A DNA stretch of 64,000 bases from Symbiodinium natans (lineage: Eukaryota > Sar > Dinophyceae > Suessiales > Symbiodiniaceae). The stretch is taken from the NCBI GenBank assembly GCA_905221605.1, contig CAJNDS010002772.1:107501-171500 (forward strand), written 5' to 3'. This document shows positions 53,908 through 63,872 of this stretch, piece by piece. The position numbers and the translations under genes were made by a program. Numbering within the stretch: position 1 is the stretch's first letter; every line of letters starts with the position of its first letter. The notes under the pieces were generated by a model. The model worked only from the letters and a program-made list of their open reading frames with translations. It ran no database searches and had not been told where the DNA came from.

Positions 53908-54138
53908 TCAGCCTGGCACAAGCTTGGCACCCTGCTGCTTTAACAGTAGAGCTGCCGATTTGCCCATCTTGACTTGTGTCCAATCTCCGGTGCCATCATC
54001 TATGGCATCTCCAGGCATACTGTCCATGGTCAGTCTATACCAGGCATGGGCTTCTTGAGCGACAGTGGTCTGCTTCCCGTTGTCCGACCATCTGAAAATA
54101 TGTACCTGGAGATGTGGACGCAAAAACAACGTACGCAT
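53908..54138 (-). CDS. Possible minus-strand coding block
   Basis: Minus frame [52 protein letters not shown], ending KLVPG. An opposing plus frame (53689-53943) is equally open. Family unknown. Confidence 0.22.
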   Translation of the reverse strand: MRTLFLRPHLQVHIFRWSDNGKQTTVAQEAHAWYRLTMDSMPGDAIDDGTGDWTQVKMGKSAALLLKQQGAKLVPG

Positions 54139-54224
54139 GCATGGAGGAAGCGGGCAAACATTGCATCAGCCAAAGCACAGAAACCAGTATGCTCCCAGAA
54201 CCTGCAGGCAGTGCATCGAGGATG

Positions 54225-54448
54225 CACACACACACGCAGACACACATGCAGACACACCGACACACCGACACACCGACACACAGACACACAGACACACCGA
54301 CACACCGACACACAGACACACAGACACACAGACACACAGACACACAGACACACAGACACACAGACACACAGACACACAGACACGCAGACACGCAGACACG
54401 CAGACACAGACACAGACACTACTCGCGCGCACACACACAGACACACAA
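54225..54448. repeat. 8-bp (ACACAGAC/ACACCGAC) minisatellite
   Basis: About 24 octamer units arranged in blocks: CCG-type, CAG-type, CCG-type, a long CAG block, then GCAG-type, and finally 6-bp CAGACA units. Blocks of identical variants show recent local amplification. Confidence 0.97.
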
Positions 54449-54800
54449 AATGAATACATGATTAAAAACCCTTCCTCGTGGCACGAACTGAAGAGATTGA
54501 CATGCTCAAAGCATGTCCAACATCAACAGTCTGCATCCAAGAGCCGGACTTTGGAGCGCAGATTTGGAGAGATGATTCTGAGAAACGCCCTCCGATCTTC
54601 TAAAGCTGACAAGTACGTGGATTGAGCATCCCATACCCAGGTTATGAAAAGAACTGCAGTTCTTCGTCGGGTGCCGATTGCAGAACTATGTACGACTGCC
54701 GCAGGTCTCCACACAGACAAATCGGCCAAGCAAGAACCAAGGCCAATTTCGATATCGCAACAAGTTGCCCAAAACTCCGAAATGTGGACACAGGTCCGGT

Positions 54801-54818
54801 CACACACACACACACACA
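54801..54818. repeat. (CA)n microsatellite
   Basis: About nine CA units. Confidence 0.94.
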
Positions 54819-55369
54819 GAGACCTACATACAGCAAAAGATGTTCTCGGCGGCCGATGGAAAGTTCAAAAGTCTTCTTATCTGGGGGTGCGCAGCATGTC
54901 TGTCTCAGCGAAAAGTTCCCCTGTTGCAGTTCCAACCCCTCTGCTCCTTCATGTCTCTTGCCAAGCCATTGAAGTCTTGCACCCATCCGGTCCCCCAGCA
55001 CAGCAGCCGCCCTCTCAGCACGTCCTGGGCTGAACATTCGTGGGGAACGTGCAGCAAATGCCAAGGGTAAAGAGCTAGTTGAAATGCGAACATACAATGG
55101 CACATGACGTCTTACACGTTGCCTTTTGAATGAGATTGCCGGACACAACTGAATATCACTCAGGGATTGGGCGTCCTTTCTCCGAACTCAGTCTGTCTCC
55201 TTGGAGGCATTGCGGCTTTGAGCCCCTGAGGGCCAAAGGTCGAAGGGGAAGATGTAGTGAGGTACAGTCAGTATAGTCCGGTTCACTATAGGAACACGAA
55301 TTGCTGCCCTGCTCGTCGTTCCTGAAGCTCGAGTTAGTAACTCTGTTGTCGGGGTACTCTTAATCTTCT

Positions 55370-55661
55370 TCACACTTCCAGCTTAGAAGGCTCTCTCTTT
55401 CTCTCTCTACGCACGTCTTTGTTGAAAGAGTTGCTGCTCCTGAAGCTCATGGTTGGTAGAGCAACGCGGTTGACGACAAGAAACACATGATAGATAATGA
55501 TAATTCCACCCAGACAACTTTTGGTGGAAAAGAAATGCGCCCACATCAGGTACACCCACTTCGGATGCTATGCCTTCGCCACTCCTTCGTCGCTTGGCGA
55601 TGCATCTGCCAAGGGGCAAGGGGCACCTGCCGACCCGTGCCTCGCCAATCTGCCTTCGCAC
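55370..55661 (-). CDS. Doubtful membrane-like minus frame
   Basis: One minus frame is hydrophobic (KSCLGGIIIIYHVFLVVN, RVALPTMSF). Another overlaps it (GEGIASEVGVPDVGAFL). No further support. Confidence 0.16.
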
Positions 55662-56317
55662 GGTGCCGGATTCTTGTCGCTGCTAGGTTCCCAACGGTTC
55701 CCATTGAGTGTACCAGTATGAGGTCATAGTCTCATGGTGCTCAACAGGCTTTCAAGAATGGGGCATTGCCCATTTCCCCAAGCCTGCAGCTCATTGGCAT
55801 ATGCTGTGGTGCAGGCAGCCATGTACGCGGCACTCTCGGCCACCTCGGCTGACGGCGCCGCGTAAACTCACAAAGTACTGGCTCAAACATGCTGCAAGCA
55901 CAGCAGCCTGTGCAGACTGCAACAGGTCAGTATGCCACAGGTCAAAGTCTTGAACACACAATTGTGCCATGCCTCTCATGACTCTAGTGTGAATCTAGCG
56001 CGACTGCAAGCACACAAACAGTTCAGCGCAACACTTCACGAGAGACACAAGGCCAGGTCACCTCGTCCTTCTCTCGGACGTTATCGTTGTTGGGAACTCG
56101 AGTGCCACTGAAGCGGATCATTTGCCAGGCCCGGCTCATGTACTTGGAGCCTGCTCGACAGTCGAGAGGGGGATTTTAGGCACAAATAGTGCACTAAATG
56201 AGCTGTGGCATGCTGTGGCCCTTTCAACGTTTCATTGTCCCCTGAAACTCGCAGCCTCTCGCGCGCCTCTTCGTGGGGTGCTGCGCACGTGTTCTACGCG
56301 GGTTGGCGCTGACGCAG

Positions 56318-56467
56318 GCGATCGCGGGAAAAGCTGAAACACTATCGCGAGCTATCGCCCGCCCTCGCGACCAGAGCTATCTCGCAGAAACTATCGCGCA
56401 CTCGCGCTCCCCGCCCCGTAGCTGACGCGGTCCAACCAAAGATCGCCCCCCGTATCTTATATACTCC
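56318..56467. promoter_or_regulatory. CGCG-motif cluster followed by a TATA-like box
   Basis: Within 100 bp there are GCGATCGCGGG, TATCGCGAGC, TATCGCCCGCC, CTCGCGACC, TATCGCGCAC and ACTCGCGCTC, then GTATCTTATATACTCC at 56452-56467. CpG is far denser than in flanking DNA. The next coding-like frames on the plus strand start at about 56.69 kb. Promoter function is inferred only from composition and position. Confidence 0.3.
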
Positions 56468-56688
56468 TTGAGGGGTTTATGCCACCTCTCCAATGCCTTC
56501 ATGATGCCAACTGCAGGTCGCACCGTCGATTGCTCGCCGTCTTATTGCTCGCACATCATCTTGTGATTCGGGTTGCGTGTGGCGACGCATGCAAAGTATC
56601 AACCACCCCAAGCTGGAGGTAGCAGGAGAGAACATTCGGCCCATCAGGCGGCCTTCGACAAGGAAGTGGAAGAAGGGAATACCTCAGC

Positions 56689-57418
56689 ATGAACTTACAG
56701 CTCACAGGCTTCATGCCGAGAAATGGAGAAGATACCGTGGCACCTGAGGCCGGAGTCCGGAGGCCTTCAATTTGTGAAACTATGCATGGGTTGCTACTAT
56801 CCTCCAAAGCTTGCCAGCTCCAAGCCAGTGCCACACGGGAAGCGACACAACACAAATGCGTAAATTACTTGGAGTGGTAGCATCGCCGCTGCCTTACTCA
56901 TCGCGTGCCCTTACTGCCCGCCCAACCCACACTCCCCTCGGAGGATGAAGAGAGACTAAGAGAGAAATCAGCGGCCAAGGGCTTGGGATATTGCGGGCAA
57001 GTGGTTCTACCTGGGCCACTCTGCTGCAGCACTGGGCAAAACAAGCGGACGTTTCGCGACGTTTCCATACCGCATGACCAACAACCTGCAGGACCTTGTG
57101 GCTTTTTGTTGTCTAATCGCTACACGAGCCACATTTCTGGGTCAATTTCTGTTGAACTGCTCCATTATATACGCTTGTTTACAAGCCCAACTTCTCATCC
57201 AAAACACTGGTCCGTGGCACGCACTCTGTCTCAGAGCTGTCGTCTCGCGAGGGCCACGCAACACCTGCGACAGATCGGACTGTTTAGCAGAGCTTAGCTG
57301 CCAATCGAGCAACGCAGACCTATTCAAAACAAAGAAGGTGAAGGGAGCCTTTTGTCGCGTCCAAGTCCCTGGAAGCCCACGCGGCGAAGCCCACGCTTAT
57401 TGGTCGCAAGAAGACTGA
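56689..57418 (+). CDS. Possible plus-strand gene downstream of the CGCG cluster
   Basis: Three plus-strand blocks in order: MNLQLTGFMPRNGEDTVA (from an ATG at 56689), SEDEERLREKSAAKGLGY with TGQNKRTFRDVSIPHDQ (56905-57110), and TFLGQFLLNCSIIYACL, SSNADLFKTKKVKGAFC to a TGA at 57418. They lie in different frames, so introns would be required; I did not find unique sites. Family unknown. Confidence 0.25.
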
Positions 57419-57776
57419 ACAGACAACCCTCGGCACATCCCGGCTTCTTTCTGCGAACAGCTGCAACTGCAGCTTGCACTCATGACATTATGCCATAGAC
57501 CGCTTCTTGAGACACCTCACTGGCTGGCTGGTGTAGACAGCTCATCACTACCAACGCCGGTCCAGTGGCGGCTTTGTGCAGCCAAAGGCGCACAATGAGC
57601 AAAGCTGCGAGTCATCACACTGTCCTGTTGTGGCAGCCTGCACACCACACACGGCAACTGCTGTTGGCAGAAGGCTTCGCAAGATTTTTGGCGCCTCACA
57701 CATCTCGGGCTGCCGGCACACGATGTCAAGCTTTCTGGCAAGTTCCTAAGTCCAGGATTCAGTCGACAAGTCCTAC

Positions 57777-58025
57777 ATGTGCTGCTTAGAGATGCGGTCG
57801 ACTCAACTGATTTTGAATACTACCATTCATTCCCTGGCTTTTGGCACAAGACTCCTTCGAACTGAGATCAGGGAAAAAGTGGCGCGCTTTGTCTTCGGCA
57901 TCCTTAAACTCCTTTCATGCCAAGTGACGCTATCACAGCAGACCGCAGCATATCACAGCATACAGTCAAAAATCCAATGTGTTGTTACTTCTGGTGCGCC
58001 TTGTGGTTGTGCGATAGCTCTTTGA
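57777..58025 (+). CDS. Possible plus-strand coding block
   Basis: Plus frame HSLAFGTRLLRTEIREKV, ARFVFGILKLLSCQVTL. No splice support. A 9-bp repeat (GGAGACTTC) lies downstream at 58077-58100. Confidence 0.18.
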   Translation: MCCLEMRSTQLILNTTIHSLAFGTRLLRTEIREKVARFVFGILKLLSCQVTLSQQTAAYHSIQSKIQCVVTSGAPCGCAIAL

Positions 58026-58600
58026 AGATGTCTGCCAGGTTCTCCAAGAGGGAATCCAAGAATCCCGCCTTGCCTTCGGAGACTTCGGAGACTTCGGAGA
58101 GCTGAAGAGAAGTGCTCAGTATGGCACCGTATTCAACACTCTGACTGTTTCTACCCTCCTTAAACCACCGTAGCTTCCAGACCCGTGGTGGATGCTAGTG
58201 TGTGCGTGTGAGCATCTGTGCCGGCCCAGATGCTGATTTGCAGCTCACATGACGAACCATTCCTCGGGTCTGGAAGATCTGGCGCGCGGACACTGCGCGG
58301 AGCTAAAACGGCAAGAAGATCCGAGAGAGCCATACCTTGAGATGTTCCCGCCTAGGCACAGTCTATCTTTCTGTTTTTGTTTCCGTCTCTGCATTCTCTG
58401 GTGTGCTGTGTTTGTGCTTCCCTTGGTGCTTTTTCTCGTGCCTCTCGTTGTGTGTCTCCCCAGGCTGGGTAAGTGCTGAGACCTTCTGCTTCGTACAGCT
58501 TTCAAGCAGAAACAAGAAACTGCACACCGTGGTCGACTGGAAGGTCGACCACTCTTTGCGCCTTTTGCTCGTGTTGCCTCAGGAATGATGTTCAAGATGA

Positions 58601-59454
58601 TCAACTGGAAATTTCTCTGCCAATAAAATACATTAGATGCATGAGGCGAAGGCCAACCGCGGCGAACTTCCTATTCTCTGGATTCGCGAGATTACAACTA
58701 AACGCCTGGAAAACCGCCAGTTGAAAGATCCAAGGCAGCCCGAGGGTCACGCAAGGCTGCAATAGGTTCAATTGCAGGCGGCCAACCACAGAATCAAAGG
58801 CACCCTGGGTCCAGTACGTCTCCTTAACTGCCATCAGACATGTGTCTGACTCCCAAAAGTGATCAAAAGTGCTGCGCTGGGCATCCAAAAATCTCCCGCC
58901 AGAGCACGATACCGTAGGCCAGGGACTCCGTGATCGACCGGCGCAGTTGGGCACATTCTGAGGCACGGAAGCGACCCACCCCCATGCAACGAATCACAGT
59001 CCTAGTCCTAGCTAGAGAGTCCTACACTGCTGAACTCCAAAAAGGCAGAAGGACACACTCGCAACGAGGAAATGCTGTTTCAAGGTGCTATCCAGGAGTC
59101 GGCTGAGCCTCTCGGCTCGTGGTCCACTGCGGGTCAGCTGTCGCTCCAAAGCATACACACGCCTTCGCACCGTGACTCAGGTTGAACGACCCACATCCCA
59201 CAAAGTGGCACTTACTGACTGGTAGCATCCACGCAGAGCTGACTTGCTCTTCCCGTCCGAAGGTCGAGAGCTTCTCCGCATACATCATGTTGCGCACCAT
59301 GATCTGATCCTGCCATAGCCGCGAGCTGACCTGACAGCCACAAGATACGGCGCTTAAGCTCAAGTGTTTCAATCAGCCAGCGCTGCCTCCTTGCCAGGAA
59401 GCAGTTCACGGGCACGCTTTGCATGTGACGCCAGAAGGTTTGACATGATGTCTC
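58601..59454 (-). CDS. Multi-exon gene with four phase-consistent introns or boundaries, product unknown
   Basis: Best gene model in the window. Minus-strand exons: 59454-59378 (DIMSNLLASHAKRARELL), 59330-59216 (RLWQDQIMVRNMMYAEKL, STFGREEQVSSAWMLPV), 58957-58913 (CAQLRRSITESLAY), 58845-58601 (LMAVKETYWTQGAFDSVV ... LMHLMYFIGREISS, TGA). Introns: 59377-59331 is 47 nt with a GC donor and CTGTCAG acceptor; 59215-58958 (258 nt) has a perfect GTAAGTG donor; 58912-58846 (67 nt) starts GTATCG and ends GAGTCAG. Phases agree at all three junctions (0, 1, 1), and the first exon's length fits its own acceptor phase. The product is largely helical; no family recognised. Confidence 0.47.
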
Positions 59455-59472
59455 CTGGGCGACGCCATAAAG

Positions 59473-59661
59473 TCAAGAACCAGGCACGACTGATCGCAGC
59501 TGAAAGACAACAGTCGAAAAGAGAACTGCTGATGCGATGTTAAATGCCAAGTGGCTTGCTGCACGCGTCAGCGCTTGGATTTTGGAGTACAAAGGCGTCA
59601 TTTCCTGCAGGATGATGGCGCGGCGAAGCTGGTGCCAGAACTCGCAGATGGGTGTGCACAC
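59473..59661 (-). CDS. Probable upstream exon of the 58.6-59.5 kb gene
   Basis: Minus strand reads MCTPICEFWHQLRRAII, LQEMTPLYSKIQALTRA, ASHLAFNIASAVLFSTV, VFQLRSVVPGS. Only 20-60 bases separate it from the next exon, and no donor gave a matching phase, so the link is not proven. The last part is hydrophobic. Confidence 0.33.
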   Translation of the reverse strand: MCTPICEFWHQLRRAIILQEMTPLYSKIQALTRAASHLAFNIASAVLFSTVVFQLRSVVPGS

Positions 59662-59842
59662 AAGTTCACCTCGGGCAGCACACTCTGTACACCATGTCTG
59701 CCATGTCTGTGGTCGTAACAGTAGCTGTGGCCATCGTAGAAATAGTAGCTGTTGCTGTAGAAGTTGTAGTTGGGGACGCGCGCCCGTGGCGCCTGTGTTT
59801 CGCTTGAAAACATGCTGAAAACATCAATAGTGTTGGGATCAG

Positions 59843-60011
59843 GGTATGTTTCGCGGGTATGTTTCGGGGTATGTTTCGGGGCATGTTTCGGGGGTATGTT
59901 TCGGGTATGTTTCGCGGCATCATGAGCTACTTTACCTGCAATTTCGGGGGTATGTTACGGGGTATGTTTCGGGGGCATGTTTCGGGGTATGTTTCGGGGT
60001 ATGTTTCGCGG
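59843..60011. repeat. 12-bp TATGTTTCGGGG minisatellite
   Basis: Two sub-arrays (59843-59919 and 59944-60011) of TATGTTTCGGGG with variants CATGTTTCGGGG, TTTCGCGG and TTACGGGG, separated by about 25 bp of unrelated sequence. The unit is a multiple of 3, so plus frames read FRGM/YVSG and minus frames read KHTP; these are repeat artefacts. Confidence 0.95.
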
Positions 60012-60337
60012 GTGTGCAACCCGTGTGCCCTTCTTCAACCTGGACCCCAAAAACAAACACAAACCCATATTTACGCTGTCTTTGCTTCTTGTCACATGCC
60101 CCGAAAAAAAGGCTCCAGAGGCAATCGCTCTCCGAGAAACGTTCCGGCACACCATTGTGGCAGCAAAAGTAGACCATGCCAACACCACGGTATTAACAGC
60201 ATGTTTGCCTCCTTGTATCCCTCTTCTAAGAGCAGTTCACGGCAAAAATGACATGCGGTGAAACGCAAAAATGCTCAAAAACCCACACGAAATGCACGTC
60301 ATTGCCACCGCAAGCACAGGCACCTGCCGCGCACGTT

Positions 60338-60347
60338 GAGGAGGAGC

Positions 60348-60412
<65 letters not shown>

Positions 60413-60649
60413 TGGTAGTGGTAGGAGTGGTAGGAGTGGTAGGAGTGGTAGGAGTGGTAGGAGTGGTAGGAGTAGGAGTAGGAGTAGGAGGAGTAGTAGT
60501 AGTAGTAGTAGTAGTAGTCGTCGTCGTCGTCGTCGTAGTCGTAATCGTAGTCGTCGTTGTAGTCGTCGTAGTCGTAGTAGTCGTCGTCGTCGTAGTAGTA
60601 GTACTACTACTACTAGTACTGGTACTAGTACTAGTACTAGTACTAGTAC

Positions 60650-60740
<91 letters not shown>

Positions 60741-60771
60741 AGTCGTAGTCGTAGTCGTCCTAGTAGTCGTC

Positions 60772-60829
<58 letters not shown>

Positions 60830-60894
60830 CAGTAGCAGTAGCAGTAGCAGTAGCAGCAGTAGTCGTAGTAGTAGTAGCAGTAGCAGTAGCAGCC
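60338..60894. repeat. Compound TAG/TGG/AGG/CGT trinucleotide array
   Basis: About 555 bp built of trinucleotide blocks: (AGT)n, (GGTAGT)n, (AGGAGT)n, (CGT)n, then a strand-switched (ACT)/(AGTACT) block at about 60598-60650, (AGT)n, (CGT)n, (AGT)n and (AGTAGC)n. Open frames across it encode poly-Ser, poly-Val or poly-Tyr. Confidence 0.97.
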
Positions 60895-61020
60895 CCTCAC
60901 GGTTGCCGACACATAGTAGAATTGTTTTGGTGGCTCGTTCCTGCTCCTGCTTCTGCCGCTTCGTCTAGCTAGCCGCTTTGTCTTCACTCGATTTCTGTCG
61001 TCTGCAGTTTGCTCGCAAAC

Positions 61021-61152
61021 CAAGATGGGAACACCTCCACAACCACCAATTCCTGTGAAATTGGTGCCGTCATCCAATGTGGTGGCAATATCAGCCTGAG
61101 GACAAGCTTGGAGAAAGGCTTGGATTGAGTTGGCAACAAGTTCCACGGTGAT
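61021..61152 (-). CDS. Internal exon, product unknown
   Basis: Minus-strand exon of 132 nt (44 codons, phase 0 at both ends) after a TTGCTCGCAG acceptor. It reads ITVELVANSIQAFLQACP, QADIATTLDDGTNFTGI, GGCGGVPIL, then a TTG|GTTTGC donor. The frame stays open beyond (TADDRNRVKTKRLARRS, PPKQFYYVSATVRG) to the trinucleotide array, so the exon could be longer. The G-G-C-G-G turn after a short strand suggests an alpha/beta domain. Family unknown. Confidence 0.38.
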
Positions 61153-61568
61153 CTGCGAGCAAACTCTCCAGCCTCCTCTGCGGAGGCGGTACTGCATGCA
61201 GCTATGCCGCCTACCCCGCAAGCAACGTGAGAAGGATGAACAATTCGGCTGTTTGCAGCTACACTCACTAATCAAGCAAGATGGTCAACGTTGCGGCCCA
61301 AAACCCGAACCCCCGACCCGCCCTCCGGTCCCTACTGACACCAATGCAAGTCCTTCCCAAGCATGCAATGAAAAATCCGACGCGCAATCCAACAAGCAAT
61401 CCGACGCCTTCACGTCCATACTCTCGCAAGTAATATAGAAGCTTGGCCATGCCAAAGCTGTGTTGGTCTTCCGTGTCCTACACTTTCGACACGTTCAAAA
61501 ACCCCCTGCAAGGATGTAAGAAAACAGCGGCTTCACTTTGAATTTCAAGTGGCCATGCCGGGCCAAAC

Positions 61569-61650
61569 ATGTCTGACTTGCTTTTGTGGCATCTCCTGTT
61601 TGGGACTACACTGTGGCTAGCTGCTGGCTCTGGCAATGCTTGGCAGCAAG
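61569..61650 (+). CDS. Possible first exon with signal peptide
   Basis: ATG at 61569 opens MSDLLLWHLLFGTTLWL, AAGSGNAWQQ: short N-region, 12-residue hydrophobic core and an A-x-G/S-x-A-type cleavage region. It meets a CAAG|GTACGG donor at 61650/61651. Secretory leader is inferred; no downstream exon identified, and a minus frame covers the same DNA. Confidence 0.24.
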
Positions 61651-61984
61651 GTACGGGCAGCAGGCGCCAGGCTACAGCTGCCGAAGCGACATCAGTCGAA
61701 GGAGGGGCCCTAATTGCCGGCCCTACCATACCGAATAATCAAAACCTGACAAGTCCCGGCACATGACATGCGAAGGCTTGACAGGGTATCCAAATCATCA
61801 AGGGCATCCCTGGCATCCCCGGCATCCTGCGCGCCGATGCCATCGCCACTGTGTGGGTTGTCAGCGGCGCTGAATCTTCGAAGTCGCCAAGAGGAGATGT
61901 TGTTCCTCAAGGACCACACACACCAAGAGCCCAGAGGAGCACCGCAAACACCACTACACCATTACACAATTGAAATCAACACGA

Positions 61985-62444
61985 TCAGCCCCCTGGGTCT
62001 TCTGGTACATGCCAGCGATATCGTACGGTCATATACCGCTGCTCGATGCACACTGTGATTCCGAGCTTCGGGTCGCGGACTCCAGTGTACTCTTGGACCG
62101 CATGACAAGGCTTTTGCAGCTCCCCCGGCTCCTGCCGAGTCGAGGCGCTTGTGTGCTGGGGACTGGCGCCCGAACTCGCCCCAGAGTCTAACACATCAAA
62201 ACTTCCAACAGGCAAGGCGGGTCACCGCAGATGTCGTCCCAGAGTCATATGTGCCCGGGGTGGCCTCGGGCAAGGATGATGACTGTTGCTGCATGCCAAC
62301 CAACTTGCCTGCAAGACTTGCTGTTGACCAAGTCGCCTCAAACCATGCGAAACCGTATATGTTCGTGTCGAACTTTTCGGCGGAAGTCATGCCAAGACCT
62401 GGATCACAGCAAACCATTCCGCTCAGACGCTTCCAAAGTTGCAC
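61985..62444 (-). CDS. Coding-like minus-strand blocks, product unknown
   Basis: Two minus frames in order: GMVCCDPGLGMTSAEKF, DTNIYGFAWFEATWSTA, SLAGKLVGMQQQSSSLP (62444-62196), then SFDVLDSGASSGASPQH, KPCHAVQEYTGVRDPKL, GITVCIEQRYMTVRYRW to a TGA at 61985. A short intron near 62200-62270 would be needed to join them. Ser/Gln-rich linker between two better-structured parts. Family unknown. Confidence 0.33.
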
Positions 62445-62908
62445 GCGCGCAAGGGATGAGAGCTAGCAATGGCATGTAACGCCCGACGTGCGCAGTCTCA
62501 GCCCACGGCCATCTTGGGCCAAACCCCACGCTGACGCAAACTCTTCATTAAATCCTGAGGCATCTCCCAGTCAAACATCAGCACGACTGCAGGCTGCAAA
62601 GTGCTCTTCCTGTCTTCCTCCCTGGGGCTGTCATGTCTGAAAAAGAATGCCTTTGCTCAAGCTGCTAGGTAGTGACAAGTCGCGCTTGACCAGTACATCT
62701 GGCCCAGAGTTGGCAGTTGTTTTCGCTGCCGTGACCGACCTGCAGCACATCACACAGGGTGGGCACATGGCCCATACACTAAAGGCTCGTTCTTTAAAGT
62801 CTTGAAGTTTGTTTTTGCGGTTACTTGCGACGAGTTACCTAGGCTTTTGTTTGAGCTGGGCAGAAAGGTCTCAGACGCACGTGCAGCACAAAGACACGTC
62901 AAGATCGC

Positions 62909-63277
62909 TTGAAGGCTTCGTGGAGCCCATGGCACTGGCAGAGCACTGAGGGCACGCGTGCCTCAGATGACCGTTGTTTTACCACAGGTTGTTCCGCGAT
63001 GTTCCAAGCATCAACTTTTCATCGTCTCGCAAGCATGTTCAGGCGCCGAAAGTGCCCAGACAATCTAGTAGCCCTGTTGGTGAAAACCATTGGGAAAAGT
63101 CTGGAGACAGACTCCGGACCCGAGTGCAAACAACCTGCACTGCAAGAAGTGGAAAGGCCTTGGAACCCCTTGGAACCTGTGTCTTTTCTCCCTCGCGTGC
63201 TGCGCACCTTGAAGCTTCCTGTAGCCCTCTATGCAAGAGCAGTACATGTCCATCCTGCAGGCTTGAGATGTGCGTAA
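62909..63277 (+). CDS. Possible plus-strand coding block
   Basis: 122 plus codons: FRRRKCPDNLVALLVKTI, GKSLETDSGPECKQPAL, EPVSFLPRVLRTLKLPV to a TAA. Two other plus or minus frames are also open here. Confidence 0.22.
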   Translation: MKASWSPWHWQSTEGTRASDDRCFTTGCSAMFQASTFHRLASMFRRRKCPDNLVALLVKTIGKSLETDSGPECKQPALQEVERPWNPLEPVSFLPRVLRTLKLPVALYARAVHVHPAGLRCA

Positions 63278-63318
63278 AGACGAGTCATGCTGGTTGACAG
63301 AGGTGCTGGGAAAAGGAT

Positions 63319-63872
63319 CTAGCAGTGTTCAGAAACGTGGAGGGGTGGTAAGAGGTAAAGCATAGTGAGACAAAGGCCGGAGGAGAGTTTTTGAAGCCAA
63401 GCTTCCCAGAAACCAAGCTTTATCGAGGCTCCCCGAGAACGGGTGAAAGGAGTGGAAAAAAGTAGCCAACCCTCGGCCTCAAGGGTTTCTCCTTCCGCTT
63501 CTGTTACTTCTGTTGAAGTTCGTGCCACACAATCATCCCCGCACACCTTGTCGGGCGTGACAATTTGCAACATGACATGTTTCCTGCAGGCAAGCGGTCT
63601 TTGCATTGGACCTTCAACGCTTCTCCCCACCTTTCCCAACTCCAAGTGTTCACACAGTCTTGCAACGTGCAGGGTTGTTTCACGGCACCACTTGACTGAC
63701 GGAAGAGATGTCCTCTAAGAGTGCTCTTGTTTGTCTTGGCACAGCAGTTTAGCTTGGCAAAGCTGTCACAGAGGGCAGGCAAAAACTCAGGCAATGTGCG
63801 GGAAATGAAAGCAGATGAGCATGCCGGGGTCAGGTTTGGGCAAGGCAAAGCCAAAGCTGTGCAAACCAGCAC
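63319..63872 (-). CDS. Two-exon gene 3' end with a 47-nt intron, product unknown
   Basis: Minus strand exon from about 63872 to 63631 reads SSAFISRTLPEFLPALCD, SFAKLNCCAKTNKSTLR, LQDCVNTWSWE and ends GGAAAG|GTGGGG. The intron 63630-63584 is 47 nt and ends TTGCCTGCAG. The next exon (63583-63319) reads KHVMLQIVTPDKVCGDD, CVARTSTEVTEAEGETL, GFWEAWLQKLSSGLCL to a TAG. The split Arg codon (AG|G) matches. Cys-rich first part, acidic middle. Family unknown. The 5' end lies outside or near the window edge. Confidence 0.45.

Noticed and set aside
60258-60972. 188- and 236-codon frames of poly-Val or poly-Ser
   Set aside because: They are produced entirely by the trinucleotide array.
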